This document shows, piece after piece, positions 1-7,386 of a stretch of DNA of 7,573 bases. Source of the stretch: Candidatus Spechtiibacteriota bacterium (GTDB lineage Bacteria > Patescibacteriota > Minisyncoccia > Spechtbacterales > HO2-43-30); assembly GCA_016177905.1 (NCBI GenBank), contig JACOUK010000084.1, forward strand, positions 1-7,573. Direction: 5' to 3'. The first letter of the stretch is position 1; the number at the start of each line of letters is the position of its first letter. The notes under the pieces are model-generated. The model had not been told where the DNA came from and ran no database searches. It worked only from the letters and a program-made list of their open reading frames with translations. A program made the position numbers and the translations under genes.

Positions 1-751
1 CTGAGGATACTCTTGGATTTCTGTCGTAATTATGGGCATAGAGATTATGGTGGGCAGAGATCTCGTGGACCCTTAGGTGGTACCCTAGAGTAGCTGTGTC
101 GTAACCTCCTATGAGCATGCCCATGCCGTGCCCTGCCAAGCCCTCTGCCATAACGCACCGTTGGACGGTAATGTTCGTGATGTCTGGCGAGACCGGAGAC
201 TCATACTTCCATACCTGTATGCCTTCATCGAGCGTCCAAGAACCGGAGCAGTGGTCTACGATAACGTTGTACGCACCACTGGCAATGCTGATGTAAATCT
301 GCCCCGAGGCTGGGCTACCAGTACCATCAAGTCTGACACGAAGGTATCGGACTATGACATCATGGGCTCGGATACTTATCCCGGTGTAACCTCTAATAAG
401 TATTCCACCGCCTGGAGCAGTTTGGCCCGCTATAGTCAGATATGGTTCAGTAATCGTTAAGCGGTCAACTAGCGGGATAACGCCCCCGACACGAAAAACA
501 CAGGTACGAGGGCCTGAAGCTGTGGCGCATGCTCTAAGACTGCCGGCAGGAGCTGGAACAGCATCTGCAAGGGTAGTCACCTCGATGACTCTTCCGCCCC
601 GACCTCCTATAGATACGGCTCCCCAGCCTTCTGCGCCCGGGAAGGCGGGAGGAATTCCTGCTTGCACACGAAAAAGCAGAATAGACAACCCTGCCACAAC
701 AAAAACAACTAATGCGGAAAAAAATAGCTTACGTAAAAATTTTAGTTTCAT
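1..751 (-). CDS. Secreted pectate-lyase-like right-handed beta-helix protein (3' end beyond window)
   Basis: The reading frame opens with ATG at 751 and stays open for 250 codons to the window edge, so the C-terminus is missing. Residues 1-8 are basic and 9-27 hydrophobic; a signal peptidase site is plausible after VQA (29-31). The mature part matches the conserved pattern of pectate-lyase-like beta-helix proteins: FPGAEGWGA near 37-45, GGRGG near 49-53, IAGQTAPGGGI near 107-117, VDHCSGSW near 165-172 followed by a D-E pair, HHNLYAHN near 234-241 and DRNPR at 243-247. In polysaccharide lyase family 1 the Arg of such an R-x-P-R motif is the catalytic base. The likely role is beta-elimination of a uronate polymer outside the cell; the actual substrate is unknown. 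The leader has no clear Shine-Dalgarno sequence. It lies downstream of, and on the same strand as, another secreted hydrolase. The fold family is fairly sure, the activity is not. Confidence 0.85.
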   Translation of the reverse strand, partial: MKLKFLRKLFFSALVVFVVAGLSILLFRVQAGIPPAFPGAEGWGAVSIGGRGGRVIEVTTLADAVPAPAGSLRACATASGPRTCVFRVGGVIPLVDRLTITEPYLTIAGQTAPGGGILIRGYTGISIRAHDVIVRYLRVRLDGTGSPASGQIYISIASGAYNVIVDHCSGSWTLDEGIQVWKYESPVSPDITNITVQRCVMAEGLAGHGMGMLIGGYDTATLGYHLRVHEISAHHNLYAHNYDRNPRVSS

Positions 752-911
752 AATGTATTATTCCGTCCGTTTAATAATAATAGATGTTTTTTTCTCATGG
801 GGGAAAATCATGTCTCCATACTATCACAAACGTACAAACCGATCCATGACACGGGCCTTCTCCATGAGATTGTGTGCATCATAATAGATATCTGCTCGCT
901 AGGCAAACACA

Positions 912-2006
912 TTACCGACATTCGTTTACAAAAAGTTCCTTCATTTTCGTCGACCCCCCTACCATTCTATATACCTCGTGTTCTGTCCCGGGTATGTCAT
1001 ACCAACTCTTTTGAGAAGAAATTGCATCATAATAAAACTTGGCAAGAGGATAAGCACTGGATGAATCTTCTACAGTCTGCACAAAATTAACCTTTGTGCT
1101 GGGAAAACTGTACATTATATTTATTGCAGGAGAAACCAAGCTTTCATCTTGAAAGCGTCTGACTACATCCGGATTCGAGCCGTCACCCCTTACACAAGGG
1201 CCTGTCCTTTGGTTTATATCTTGCGCATATCCAAACATGTAATCAATTATACCTCTTCCCCGAAGATTTGTCGGGAAATAGCCTGAACTGCTGCTGTCAA
1301 AACACCCCGCGTCCCATCGGCCTACGGGTCCCCCTGTGAGGATAACCATATCCAGATAATCGCCCACGCCATAATCAGATAATCCATAACTAATCTGGAA
1401 TGAACCTCCGCTGTTGCCAGTAGCGCACATTGCGTCGGAGTTGGCGGCTATGCCTTTGTCCTTTACCCATTTGACTACATCAGAAAATCCGCACATCGCT
1501 TTTCTAAATCCAGCTCCGCCGGTGCCAGTTCCCCAACCATACTCCCCGACCCATTTAATTCTGTATGTTTGAAATCCTTGTGAGCGCGCATACGCTGGAA
1601 GTTCATCAGAATAGTAATCCGTGCCGAATCTTCCAATAGCAAAGAAAATAGAGCCTTTACTGCCTTGCCCGCGCTCTTCCAGATCGATAATTCTTTCTGG
1701 TAAGTTGCAACCAGATCCGCATGCTGCTTCTGATTTTTTCACCACCGTGCCAGAAGATGTTGATATCGGTGTTGGTGGAGGGGTTGTTGGTGGGACTACC
1801 TTTTCAAAAAAATTTTTACCATCTGGAGATTTGCATTGTCGGGGATAAGATTCAAATATTGGATAACCAGCATTGGCACATTCCTCAAAATTCGTTATTT
1901 CTTCTGTAGCGATGAATTTATTTTGATATGCAAGTAAACCGATTCCTGCAATAACTAATACGGCAATCGTTAAAATTCCATAAAATAATTTTTTGTTTTC
2001 CATCAT
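912..2006 (-). CDS. Membrane-anchored secreted alpha/beta hydrolase with N-terminal Cys motif
   Basis: A 364-residue protein. Residues 6-26 form an N-terminal transmembrane or signal-anchor segment. A short module follows (about 38-68) with motifs FEECANAGYPI and ESYPRQCKSPDG; I recall this Cys pair motif from many secreted CPR proteins, its role being unknown. A Pro/Thr linker (71-83, PPTTPPPTP) leads to the catalytic domain. There, ATGNSGGS places a nucleophile-elbow Ser at 199 (G-N-S-G-G), and His343 in PGTEHE is the probable catalytic His; the acid is not assigned (Asp314 is possible). Cysteines at 96, 100, 172, 194, 235, 271 and 363 suggest disulfides, in keeping with export. It could be an esterase acting on polysaccharide substituents, given its pectate-lyase-like neighbour, but the substrate cannot be read from sequence. 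ATG at 2006 is chosen because a perfect AAGGAGG lies 12 bases upstream; the ATG at 2003 is also possible. Stop is TAA. Confidence 0.8.
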   Translation of the reverse strand: MMENKKLFYGILTIAVLVIAGIGLLAYQNKFIATEEITNFEECANAGYPIFESYPRQCKSPDGKNFFEKVVPPTTPPPTPISTSSGTVVKKSEAACGSGCNLPERIIDLEERGQGSKGSIFFAIGRFGTDYYSDELPAYARSQGFQTYRIKWVGEYGWGTGTGGAGFRKAMCGFSDVVKWVKDKGIAANSDAMCATGNSGGSFQISYGLSDYGVGDYLDMVILTGGPVGRWDAGCFDSSSSGYFPTNLRGRGIIDYMFGYAQDINQRTGPCVRGDGSNPDVVRRFQDESLVSPAINIMYSFPSTKVNFVQTVEDSSSAYPLAKFYYDAISSQKSWYDIPGTEHEVYRMVGGSTKMKELFVNECR

Positions 2007-2017
2007 AGTTCAATGAC

Positions 2018-2026
2018 TCCTCCTTT
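2018..2026 (-). promoter_or_regulatory. Strong Shine-Dalgarno sequence of the hydrolase gene
   Basis: On the minus strand this reads AAAGGAGGA, ending 11-12 bases before the ATG at 2006. It is a textbook ribosome binding site, which is odd because the 16S rRNA in the same window has no CCUCC at its 3' end. Confidence 0.7.
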
Positions 2027-2030
2027 CCGC

Positions 2031-2061
2031 ACTATACCATACTATCTTTTTTCTTTCTCAA
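2031..2061 (-). promoter_or_regulatory. Candidate promoter of the hydrolase gene
   Basis: TTGAGA (2056-2061) and TATAGT (2031-2036) are separated by 19 bases, and a TG one base before the -10 makes it an extended -10. Transcription would start near 2024, giving a very short leader that begins at the Shine-Dalgarno sequence. Seen by eye only. Confidence 0.4.
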
Positions 2062-2115
2062 TCTTCTCACAATAAAGAAGATCGCTCCTATGCCAATAAT
2101 AAGGGACGAGCCGAG

Positions 2116-2186
2116 TGGACCTAGGGAGAATCGAACTCCCGCCCTCGGTATGCAAAACCGACGCACTGCCACTGTGCTATAGGCCC
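2116..2186 (-). tRNA. tRNA-Ala (anticodon UGC)
   Basis: A complete cloverleaf: acceptor GGGCCTA/TAGGTCC, D stem GCAC/GTGC with a short 7-base loop, anticodon stem TCGGT/ACCGA with loop TTTGCAT (anticodon TGC at 2152-2154), 4-base variable loop, T stem GGGAG/CTCCC with TTCGATT. The third acceptor pair is G-U, the known identity element for alanyl-tRNA synthetase. The discriminator is A. CCA is not encoded (CTC follows), so it must be added by a nucleotidyltransferase. It follows sodN on the same strand, with no clear terminator between them. Confidence 0.96.
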
Positions 2187-2188
2187 GC

Positions 2189-2239
2189 GAATTTCGCCCA
2201 AGAAAATGAACGAAGCGAATTTGATTGGGTGCGAAATTC
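2189..2239 (-). repeat. Long hairpin 2 bases upstream of tRNA-Ala
   Basis: GAATTTCGC (2189-2197) pairs with GCGAAATTC (2231-2239), and CCAA (2198-2201) with TTGG (2225-2228) after a 2-base bulge. It ends just before the tRNA 5' end in transcript order, so it may guide 5' processing or be a dispersed palindromic repeat. It has no U-tract, so it is not a classic terminator. Confidence 0.6.
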
Positions 2240-2243
2240 AGCA

Positions 2244-2281
2244 CCCCGAACCGTGCAAGCGAAGCGAGCTCTGGTTCGGGG
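2244..2281 (-). repeat. GC-rich hairpin just after sodN
   Basis: CCCCGAACC (2244-2252) and GGTTCGGGG (2273-2281) form a 9-bp stem around a 20-base loop, 6 bases after the sodN stop codon. Without a U-run it may protect the mRNA 3' end or be a processing signal rather than terminate transcription; sodN and tRNA-Ala may therefore share a transcript. Confidence 0.6.
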
Positions 2282-2287
2282 CTACAT

Positions 2288-2743
2288 TTATTTCTTCTCT
2301 TCCGCCTTCGCAAACATTTCCGCAATCTCGCCCACTGCCTTTTGTAATTCTTGTGCGGCTTCAAGATTGACCTCTCTCTTGTTTTTTGAGCAAAGTTTCG
2401 CTGCCTTCCAAAATTTTTGATGAAGATCGGGAAACATTTTAAGATGTTCCTCTTTGAAATAGTCAGTCCAGAGAATAAGAAGCTCTTTTTTGCAAAGTTC
2501 TGCGTGCTGTTCTTTCACCATCACATACCGCATAAGCGATTGGGCTTTGTTTTTTATCTCTGGCGCTCCTCCTTCCATAAATTCTTCGGGGCTTGGCGGA
2601 ACAAGCTCCTGAATTTTTTCCACCATCTTCACGACTGTCTTTGCCGCGGTCAACGCTTGCTCCGGCGTATAAATGCCGCAGGGAATGTCGCAGTGAGCAA
2701 GAGCGTCTTTAATGTTAAAAATTTTGTGTATTATTTTTATCAT
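2288..2743 (-). CDS. sodN: Nickel-containing superoxide dismutase precursor
   Basis: A 151-residue protein with the diagnostic Ni-hook HCDIPCGIY at residues 17-25. In this family, after removal of the leader the new N-terminal His1, Cys2 and Cys6 bind nickel and dismutate superoxide to oxygen and hydrogen peroxide in a hexamer of four-helix bundles. The 16-residue leader ends in A-L-A before His17. Downstream motifs also fit the family: VKEQHAELCKKEL near 76-88, LWTDYFKEEHL near 90-100, PDLHQKFWKAAKL near 104-116. An extra Cys pair (C84, C117) is present. Maturation needs a SodX-type peptidase, and none lies beside it, unlike the common sodN-sodX pair. It sits between tRNA-Ile and tRNA-Ala, where a 16S-23S spacer would usually be. 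No Shine-Dalgarno sequence precedes ATG 2743; the leader is very AT-rich. Stop is TAA. Confidence 0.95.
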   Translation of the reverse strand: MIKIIHKIFNIKDALAHCDIPCGIYTPEQALTAAKTVVKMVEKIQELVPPSPEEFMEGGAPEIKNKAQSLMRYVMVKEQHAELCKKELLILWTDYFKEEHLKMFPDLHQKFWKAAKLCSKNKREVNLEAAQELQKAVGEIAEMFAKAEEKK

Positions 2744-2756
2744 TATTTTTAAGTTA

Positions 2757-2785
2757 ATTATCTACTTCGATTTTATTGAAGTCCC
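2757..2785 (-). promoter_or_regulatory. Possible sodN promoter giving a nearly leaderless mRNA
   Basis: GATAAT (2757-2762) is a good -10, with a weak GGGACT (2780-2785) 17 bases upstream. The -10 is only 13 bases from the ATG, so transcription would begin about 6 bases before it, fitting the absence of a Shine-Dalgarno sequence. The -35 match is poor. Confidence 0.3.
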
Positions 2786-2802
2786 TCGCTTATGCTCGGG
2801 AC
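2781..2802 (-). repeat. Hairpin with tandem G-A mismatch
   Basis: On the minus strand, GTCCC-GA-GC and GC-GA-GGGAC enclose an ATAA loop: 5 bp, tandem G-A mismatches, then 2 bp. It resembles short palindromes I associate with CPR intergenic regions. A second palindrome, CCAAATT/AATTTGG with loop AAA, lies at 2817-2833 between it and tRNA-Ile. Confidence 0.45.
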
Positions 2803-2840
2803 ACTCAAACTTTCAGCCAAATTAAAAATTTGGGCAAGTT

Positions 2841-2917
2841 TGGTGGGCGTGCTTGGAGTCGAACCAAGGACCCCGTCATTATCAGTGACGTGCTCTTACC
2901 AACTGAGCTACACGCCC
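2841..2917 (-). tRNA. tRNA-Ile (anticodon GAU)
   Basis: Acceptor GGGCGTG/CACGCCC, D arm GCTC/GAGC, anticodon stem CGTCA/TGACG with loop CTGATAA (anticodon GAT at 2881-2883), T stem CTTGG/CCAAG with TTCGACT. Discriminator A is followed by an encoded CCA (2841-2843), unlike the nearby tRNA-Ala. In many bacteria this tRNA sits in the 16S-23S spacer; here a terminator separates it from the 16S gene. Confidence 0.96.
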
Positions 2918-2931
2918 ACCGCATCGCCTTC

Positions 2932-2961
2932 ATAAAATCAACATCACTAATCCTAACACAA
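2932..2961 (-). promoter_or_regulatory. Weak candidate promoter for tRNA-Ile
   Basis: TTGTGT (2956-2961) and TTTTAT (2932-2937), 18 bases apart, would start transcription about 8 bases before the tRNA. Both matches are modest. I list it because the terminator immediately upstream implies that the tRNA needs its own promoter. Confidence 0.25.
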
Positions 2962-2986
2962 AAACCCCGCGAGTCGCGGGGTTTTT
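2960..2986 (-). terminator. Strong bidirectional intrinsic terminator ending the 16S unit
   Basis: A perfect 12-bp inverted repeat (AAAAACCCCGCG and CGCGGGGTTTTT) with a 3-base loop gives a GC-rich stem followed by five U in either direction. It starts one base after the 3' strand of the pre-16S processing stem and lies before tRNA-Ile, so the 16S transcript should end here. Confidence 0.85.
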
Positions 2987-2987
2987 G

Positions 2988-3012
2988 CTTATGCTTCTTA
3001 CGGTGCATACCG
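2988..3012 (-). other. Pre-16S processing stem, 3' strand
   Basis: This 25-base stretch pairs with 4700-4724 at 24 of 25 positions (one G-U, one A-A mismatch): 14 bp, the mismatch, then 10 bp. Complementary arms flanking the 16S gene form the double-stranded substrate that RNase III cuts in known bacteria. A 140-base trailer lies between this arm and the rRNA 3' end. Confidence 0.85.
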
Positions 3013-3018
3013 CCTTGC

Positions 3019-3048
3019 CTCGCCGTAGCCCTCGCGGGCGTAGGCGGG
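3019..3048. repeat. GC-rich hairpin in the 16S trailer
   Basis: CGCC-GTA-GCCC and GGGC-GTA-GGCG enclose a TCGC tetraloop: two 4-bp stems separated by a symmetric 3x3 internal loop, with two further outer pairs. It resembles dispersed palindromes of CPR genomes, from memory. It sits in the trailer, inside the processing stem. Confidence 0.5.
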
Positions 3049-3152
3049 AGTCTCGTTTAGGTATAGAGACCAAAACCTGAAAGTTAAAACTCGAATTCGG
3101 TGTTTCAACTTCCGTCGCCTTTTATTTTTACATACCATAGGCATATAAAAAT

Positions 3153-4673
<1,521 letters not shown>

Positions 4674-4699
4674 GGCTCAAACTTTTTTGAGTACTGTTA

Positions 4700-4724
4700 C
4701 GGTATGCACCGTATGAAGCACAAG
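4700..4724 (-). other. Pre-16S processing stem, 5' strand
   Basis: Reads CTTGTGCTTCATACGGTGCA and on to ACCG on the minus strand and pairs with 2988-3012. It lies 27 bases before the 16S 5' end. The 25-position match across 1.7 kb is far beyond chance and defines the precursor. Confidence 0.85.
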
Positions 4725-4752
4725 TCCCGATCGCGCACAGCGCGCATCGGGA
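4725..4752 (-). other. 16S leader hairpin
   Basis: TCCCGAT (4725-4731) pairs with ATCGGGA (4746-4752) and CGCGC with GCGCG inside it, with one bulged C and an ACA loop. It abuts the processing stem and probably stacks on it in the precursor. Confidence 0.7.
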
Positions 4753-4786
4753 ATATACATATACAGTTTTTAATGAACTTGTATCT

Positions 4787-4816
4787 ATCGTACCGTAAAC
4801 CTGTGATTCTAGTCAA
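4787..4816 (-). promoter_or_regulatory. rrs: Promoter of the 16S rRNA gene
   Basis: TTGACT (4811-4816) and TACGAT (4787-4792) are 18 bases apart. Transcription would start near 4780, about 107 bases before the mature 5' end, just upstream of the leader hairpin and processing stem. It lies after the terminator of the upstream lipoprotein gene. I saw no clear boxA antitermination motif. Confidence 0.6.
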
Positions 4817-4847
4817 GTACCCCGCAATAAAAGGTCTTAAGAATAGA

Positions 4848-4874
4848 AAAGCCGCTCTGCTGTTGAGTGGCTTT
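4848..4874 (-). terminator. Candidate terminator of the repeat lipoprotein gene
   Basis: AAAGCC-A-CTC and GAG-C-GGCTTT enclose a 7-base loop, followed on the minus strand by TTTTCTATTCTT. One A-C mismatch and the interrupted T-run make it moderate. It lies 30 bases after the stop codon and before the 16S promoter. Confidence 0.55.
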
Positions 4875-4903
4875 ATGTTTGCCAAGATGCAACATTTCAC
4901 ACC

Positions 4904-7180
4904 CTATCCGCTTTCTGGATGCACTCCTGTTTCCCCTTCGCCATCAAGTCCCGCGCCGTGTTCGGATTCTAACCCATTACGGCTATGCCCCCATGTTTTG
5001 TTCTCACCCGGCATTGGAAACTCGCTTTCCGGATATTGATATATATCAATGCCGCCGCCGTCAATCATGATTCCGATACTTCGCGCGTTGGGACGGTTTT
5101 TAATACACTCCCCGCTTACATTTCCCATACCGCTTCCGTAATCGGACGAAGCTCTGTACGTATCATTCCCGTTATTATCGACAAAAAGTCCGATGCCATT
5201 GCAATTCGACGCGCCGGCGCTTAAGCTTGTGATGTAATACATGTCATTTCCCTTCTCGTTTATAAGAACCCCCAAACTGAAATCATGGCCGGCCCCAAGG
5301 TTCATGCAGCACGATGGCCGCGTCCCGTTAAATACATCATCTCCATCGCCCGCATCCGCAAGGATGCCTACCGCGAAATGCGCGGCGGCGCCCTGTACAT
5401 ACCAATACGCGTCGTAGCGATCATTTCCACCGCCGTCTGAAAGAATGCCTGTGCCCTGCCAATATCCCGTCCCCTGCGCGAATACAGAGGCCTCATAGGT
5501 GTCATCTCCCTCTTTATCGCGAAGTATTCCAAGGCCTCCCGAGAGGAACGTTCGCTTATTTTTATCATTTCCCCTTCTGCCAAATCCCGCGCCTTGACAA
5601 AAACTGCTGTTGCCCTTGTCCGGGAGTTGCGGAGTGTAATAGAGAGGAATGCCGCCCTTAGCCGGATCGCCGTGATCACAACTATAGGAATCATTCCCTC
5701 CCTCATCAAAAAGAATCCCAACTCCGGCGACATATCCGAAACCCTGCGCAAAACTAAAGGATCGGTACGAGTCATTGCCGCGTCCTCGATCAATCAATAT
5801 GCCAATGCCAAATTGCGCGGATCCCTGCGACGCGGTTTCAGAAACATAGACGTCGTCTCCGCCGTCGTCAAAAAGAACTCCCACGCCAAAATGCGCGTAT
5901 CCTTGGCTCGCGCGCAATGACTGATACGTATCGTTGCCGCCGCCAAAGTCAAAAAGCATTGCGATGCCGTTTCGAGCGCCGCCTTGCCTTGAATGATTCG
6001 ACAAACTTATTCCATTACCGTTAGCGCGGCCGCCGTCATCAGGCGCAAGAAGTCCTTTTTCGCCCGATAAAGCCGAATTGGTTTCGTAGCCATATTTGTC
6101 GTTGCCCGCAAGATCAATTACGATGCTTACCGCATTTACGCCTGATGTGTTTGACGCGACATCGTTCAAATACACGTCATCGCCGCCAAGATCAATCAGG
6201 AGCAATATATTTTCCTTTTTATCTTGATGCGTGTCAGAAGAACCATCGTATATATGGAACCATCCGGCTCCAGTGGATAAATCGTAGCGCACCCCTTTTT
6301 GGCCAACAAAAGGAGACCAATCAATATCTTCTATCGCAAAGGCGATCTGGCTTGCGGCGCGATACAGATTTCCCCGCGCGATACTCGCGAAATAACCACG
6401 GTCCGAAAGCAAGGGATCGGGGGCGTTATTTCCAAAATCCGCAAGAATAAAATTTCCCCCGTAACGATTCCACCAATTTGCGTCATGGCTCCATGCTTCC
6501 TTGTCCATTTCTGCACGAGCTTTCAGCCCCTCAATTATTGTCCACAACAGCGGTGTTAAAGATTTTTTAAGCTCGGAGGGAATTTCTCCTGACTCTTCTT
6601 GGCAACCACTCGCGTATTCACACAGCGCCTTGAGAGCTTGATCAAAATCTCCCGGCAAATTATTGCTATCAATTGGTTTTTCTTCATCAAGAACATAGTC
6701 CAAAAGACGTGATGAATGACGGATAATGCTCGCGGCGGGGTGTTTTCCTTTCATATAAAAATCGAGCGCTCCCGCGGCAAAACCCTCAAAACAACCCGCG
6801 CGGGCCGGCTCGGCCCTTACCCTCACAAACCACGGAAGTAAAAATTCATCTGAAAGATATCCATGCGTGCTGTATGGCGATTCTTCCCAGTCGGATGACA
6901 AGAAACCAAAGTTTGATCGCTTGAGATTTGCGTTTGCTAACGCCTGATCAAGCAGTGGCGCGTTTCCATCAGCTTTGCATGCGGACTCTTGAAATTCCCC
7001 GTCCCACATCCGTAACGACTGCGCCTTTGTAGGAGTTGGCGTAACAAAAGTAGGTGTGGGGACAGCTGTCTCAACTTGAGGCGGCGACTTTGCGTCAGAC
7101 GCGCATGCTGTAATAATGAGAAAACCAAAAAAAACCGGCGCAAAAAACAAAAATTTCAGAAACTTTCGTTGCTTTGCCAT
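4904..7180 (-). CDS. Lipoprotein with twelve GGND-x-Tyr beta-solenoid-like repeats
   Basis: 758 residues from ATG 7180; a GTG at 7186 would add two, but AAGGAG lies 9 bases before the ATG and only 3 before the GTG. A basic start and hydrophobic stretch end in the lipobox I-T-A-C, so Cys26 should be lipidated and the protein surface-anchored. A Pro/Thr stalk (PTPTFVTPTPT, about 43-53) follows. Residues 58-320 are non-repetitive, with Trp-rich patches, and I do not recognise them. From about 325 to 714 a motif of type hydrophobic-Leu-x-D-x-G-G-N-D-x-Y recurs twelve times, mostly every 26-28 residues (wider gaps of about 56, 63 and 39), often with an alternating QG-x-G-x-x-x-G-x-G segment between. 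Regular Asp/Asn-Gly turns suggest a beta-solenoid, perhaps binding calcium, but the spacing differs from the 9-residue RTX repeat. Function unknown; adhesion or polymer binding is a guess. Stop is TAG. Confidence 0.85.
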   Translation of the reverse strand: MAKQRKFLKFLFFAPVFFGFLIITACASDAKSPPQVETAVPTPTFVTPTPTKAQSLRMWDGEFQESACKADGNAPLLDQALANANLKRSNFGFLSSDWEESPYSTHGYLSDEFLLPWFVRVRAEPARAGCFEGFAAGALDFYMKGKHPAASIIRHSSRLLDYVLDEEKPIDSNNLPGDFDQALKALCEYASGCQEESGEIPSELKKSLTPLLWTIIEGLKARAEMDKEAWSHDANWWNRYGGNFILADFGNNAPDPLLSDRGYFASIARGNLYRAASQIAFAIEDIDWSPFVGQKGVRYDLSTGAGWFHIYDGSSDTHQDKKENILLLIDLGGDDVYLNDVASNTSGVNAVSIVIDLAGNDKYGYETNSALSGEKGLLAPDDGGRANGNGISLSNHSRQGGARNGIAMLFDFGGGNDTYQSLRASQGYAHFGVGVLFDDGGDDVYVSETASQGSAQFGIGILIDRGRGNDSYRSFSFAQGFGYVAGVGILFDEGGNDSYSCDHGDPAKGGIPLYYTPQLPDKGNSSFCQGAGFGRRGNDKNKRTFLSGGLGILRDKEGDDTYEASVFAQGTGYWQGTGILSDGGGNDRYDAYWYVQGAAAHFAVGILADAGDGDDVFNGTRPSCCMNLGAGHDFSLGVLINEKGNDMYYITSLSAGASNCNGIGLFVDNNGNDTYRASSDYGSGMGNVSGECIKNRPNARSIGIMIDGGGIDIYQYPESEFPMPGENKTWGHSRNGLESEHGAGLDGEGETGVHPESG

Positions 7181-7189
7181 TCGCACTTT

Positions 7190-7195
7190 CTCCTT
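7190..7195 (-). promoter_or_regulatory. Shine-Dalgarno-like site of the repeat lipoprotein gene
   Basis: AAGGAG on the minus strand, 9 bases before ATG 7180, within a purine-rich leader. It decides the start over the GTG at 7186. Confidence 0.55.
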
Positions 7196-7208
7196 TTTCT
7201 TTCATTTT

Positions 7209-7238
7209 TTGATTTTCAAAGATCACCAACATTATAAT
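7209..7238 (+). promoter_or_regulatory. Divergent promoter region with palindromic -10
   Basis: On the plus strand TTGATT (7209-7214) and TATAAT (7233-7238) are 18 bases apart, a good promoter for thrS with start near 7245. The octamer ATTATAAT (7231-7238) is its own reverse complement, so the minus strand also has a perfect TATAAT (7231-7236) directed at the lipoprotein gene, though with only a weak -35 (TACACT). The two genes may compete for polymerase here. Confidence 0.5.
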
Positions 7239-7254
7239 CGTTTCGTATCATATA

Positions 7255-7377
7255 GTGTATAGGAAAACTGGTTTTTTGCAAATATGCCATGTAATTGGCG
7301 GGTCAGCGCTCCTTCGGACAAATTCCGCCAAAAACGGCGAGCTCAAGATATTGTGCGAAGAGGTGAAAGAGTTGTAA
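7255..7377 (+). other. Short open stretch upstream of, and in frame with, thrS
   Basis: From a GTG at 7255, 40 codons stay open to TAA at 7375-7377, in the same frame as thrS and only 9 bases before its ATG. The end reads NSAKNGELKILCEEVKEL, which looks coding-like. It could be a small uORF, a remnant of a longer thrS N-terminus or chance. No Thr-codon run is present, so an attenuator leader peptide is not supported. No ribosome binding site is seen. Confidence 0.2.
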
Positions 7378-7386
7378 CATAAAGTC

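Noticed and set aside
128..460. Plus-strand open frame of 110 codons
   Set aside because: It is antisense to the pectate-lyase-like gene, whose minus frame matches conserved family motifs throughout.
2032..2364. 110-codon open frame on the minus strand across the sodN 3' end and tRNA-Ala, ending in a transmembrane-like tail with a basic end (2032-2115)
   Set aside because: It overlaps sodN in another frame and a complete tRNA. The tail has no start codon of its own after the tRNA. It might be the end of a gene cut by the tRNA, but nothing supports that beyond hydrophobicity.
2744..2753. TTAAAAAT before sodN exactly complements the 16S tail AUUUUUAA, suggesting a replacement for SD pairing
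   Set aside because: It ends only one base before the ATG, too close for normal spacing, and both sequences are so AT-rich that chance is likely. The other genes show no such match at suitable spacing.
5368..5793. 141-codon minus-strand frame
   Set aside because: It is a shadow of the repeat lipoprotein gene; its regularity comes from the underlying protein repeats.
7297..7345. thrS leader as a T-box riboswitch or Thr attenuator
   Set aside because: There is no T-box antiterminator motif, no Thr-codon run and no terminator; only a weak GGCGG/CCGCC stem (7297-7301 with 7325-7329) is present.
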